A DNA stretch of 64,000 nt from Melanocharis versteri. Its lineage: Eukaryota; Chordata; Aves; Passeriformes; Melanocharitidae. The DNA is taken from positions 248,001 through 312,000 of the forward strand of contig VZTG01000395.1 in NCBI GenBank assembly GCA_013397845.1. The letters are read 5' to 3'. The notes beneath the pieces were generated by a model, which made no database searches, was not told the DNA's origin, and worked only from the letters and a program-made list of their open reading frames with translations. Both the position numbers and the translations under genes were made by a program. Shown piece after piece: positions 63,401-64,000 of this stretch; the stretch's first letter is position 1, and each line of letters opens with the position of its first letter.

Positions 63401-64000
63401 GTGGTGACTGAAGTGGGTTGCATTCCTGTTTTTGTCTAGTATAAAACTTAACAACCTCAAAGCCCAGTATCTGAAGTTCAAGGCCATCCTGTGATATGAG
63501 TTAGGAAACTTTGGGCAACCCTCACATTACTAAATTCAAATCTTAAAGGATATGAGGCTTTCAATTTTTACTTTCTCAGTCCTCCTACCATGCCCTGCTG
63601 GTGTCAAGAGATTCAGGGCTTCCTTTCCAATGCAGTGAATGTTTCAGACTATCTTTGGTTTTCTGAAGTTAGATGATCTCATGGTCCCCAGTTTCCAGAG
63701 ACCACCTAGGTAGTTGTTCAGAATCAGTCTCCAACAGTTCATTCTTCCCAAAGCAATTTTTACCCCCCTGGAACCTCCCTTTACACAGAGTTCAGAAAAT
63801 GATCAGTTTTCAATTTTAGCTGGAGCTTGCCGTTCCCCACCCCCTCACCCCTAAATGTCAGTATTTCCTGTGGAAATCAAATTTTTAGTTTCAACCAGGT
63901 TTTAACAAAGAATCTAGCTGCCACAAAACTTGGTCATAGTAAACTGCGAGCCAAACTGTGGAAACTGTGGAACTCTTCAGGCCAGTGCTCAAAGCAACCC
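60413..64000. other. Unique noncoding sequence to the window end
   Basis: About 3.6 kb, AT-rich, without a supported gene, RNA or mobile element. An alternating purine-pyrimidine stretch with 'gcatac/gtgcat' words lies near 61647-61690. Frames are at most 84 codons and overlap on both strands. Confidence 0.62.

Overview
The window looks like intergenic or intronic nuclear DNA from a bird. The evidence is a scatter of CR1 LINE 3' fragments (the dominant retrotransposon of birds and other sauropsids), two solo LTR-like elements resembling avian endogenous retroviral LTRs, several decayed ancient amniote interspersed repeats, and AT-rich sequence (roughly 38-40% G+C by eye) with depleted CpG. 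There are no bacterial gene features, no Alu or L1, and no CRISPR, rRNA or tRNA that I can see. A passerine-like bird is my best guess, from the type of LTRs, but the species cannot be fixed from sequence alone.

No protein-coding exon could be supported. Open frames are short, overlap on both strands, start at arbitrary ATGs and have low-complexity or noncoding-like composition. Several are explained by repeats: the frame at 8505-8819 lies in an antisense CR1, those at 58060-58879 lie in an LTR, and the Glu/Lys/Arg-rich ones at 24229-24525 are a translated pentanucleotide microsatellite. Only one frame (19196-19861, 221 codons) is longer than chance comfortably predicts, and it matches nothing I recognise.

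Layout. 1-9.9 kb: unique sequence with three CR1 pieces (3.2, 4.9, 8.1-8.8 kb) and an ancient repeat carrying a perfect CRE palindrome (6.95 kb). 9.9-31 kb: mostly unique sequence, several ancient repeats (9.9, 17.5, 21.6, 30.6 kb), a strong hairpin at 18.77 kb, a long pyrimidine microsatellite at 24.3 kb and a GC-rich block at 25.2 kb. 31-42 kb: a candidate conserved noncoding element (31.6-31.95 kb), a CR1 3' end (33.3 kb), an antisense solo LTR (34.9-35.4 kb), a palindromic ancient repeat (40.0-40.1 kb) and A- or T-rich simple repeats. 42-51 kb: a microsatellite interrupted by the single N (44.39 kb), then a CpG-rich patch (49.5-49.8 kb) followed by a motif-dense stretch (49.9-50.2 kb), the best regulatory candidate in the window. 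51-64 kb: a CR1 end (51.7 kb), a solo LTR of about 1.1 kb (57.9-59.0 kb), one more CR1 piece (60.3 kb) and otherwise unique sequence.

I found no multi-gene system. The most useful leads are the CpG patch with its neighbouring motif cluster, the 18.77 kb hairpin, and ancient repeats that may have been exapted as regulatory DNA.
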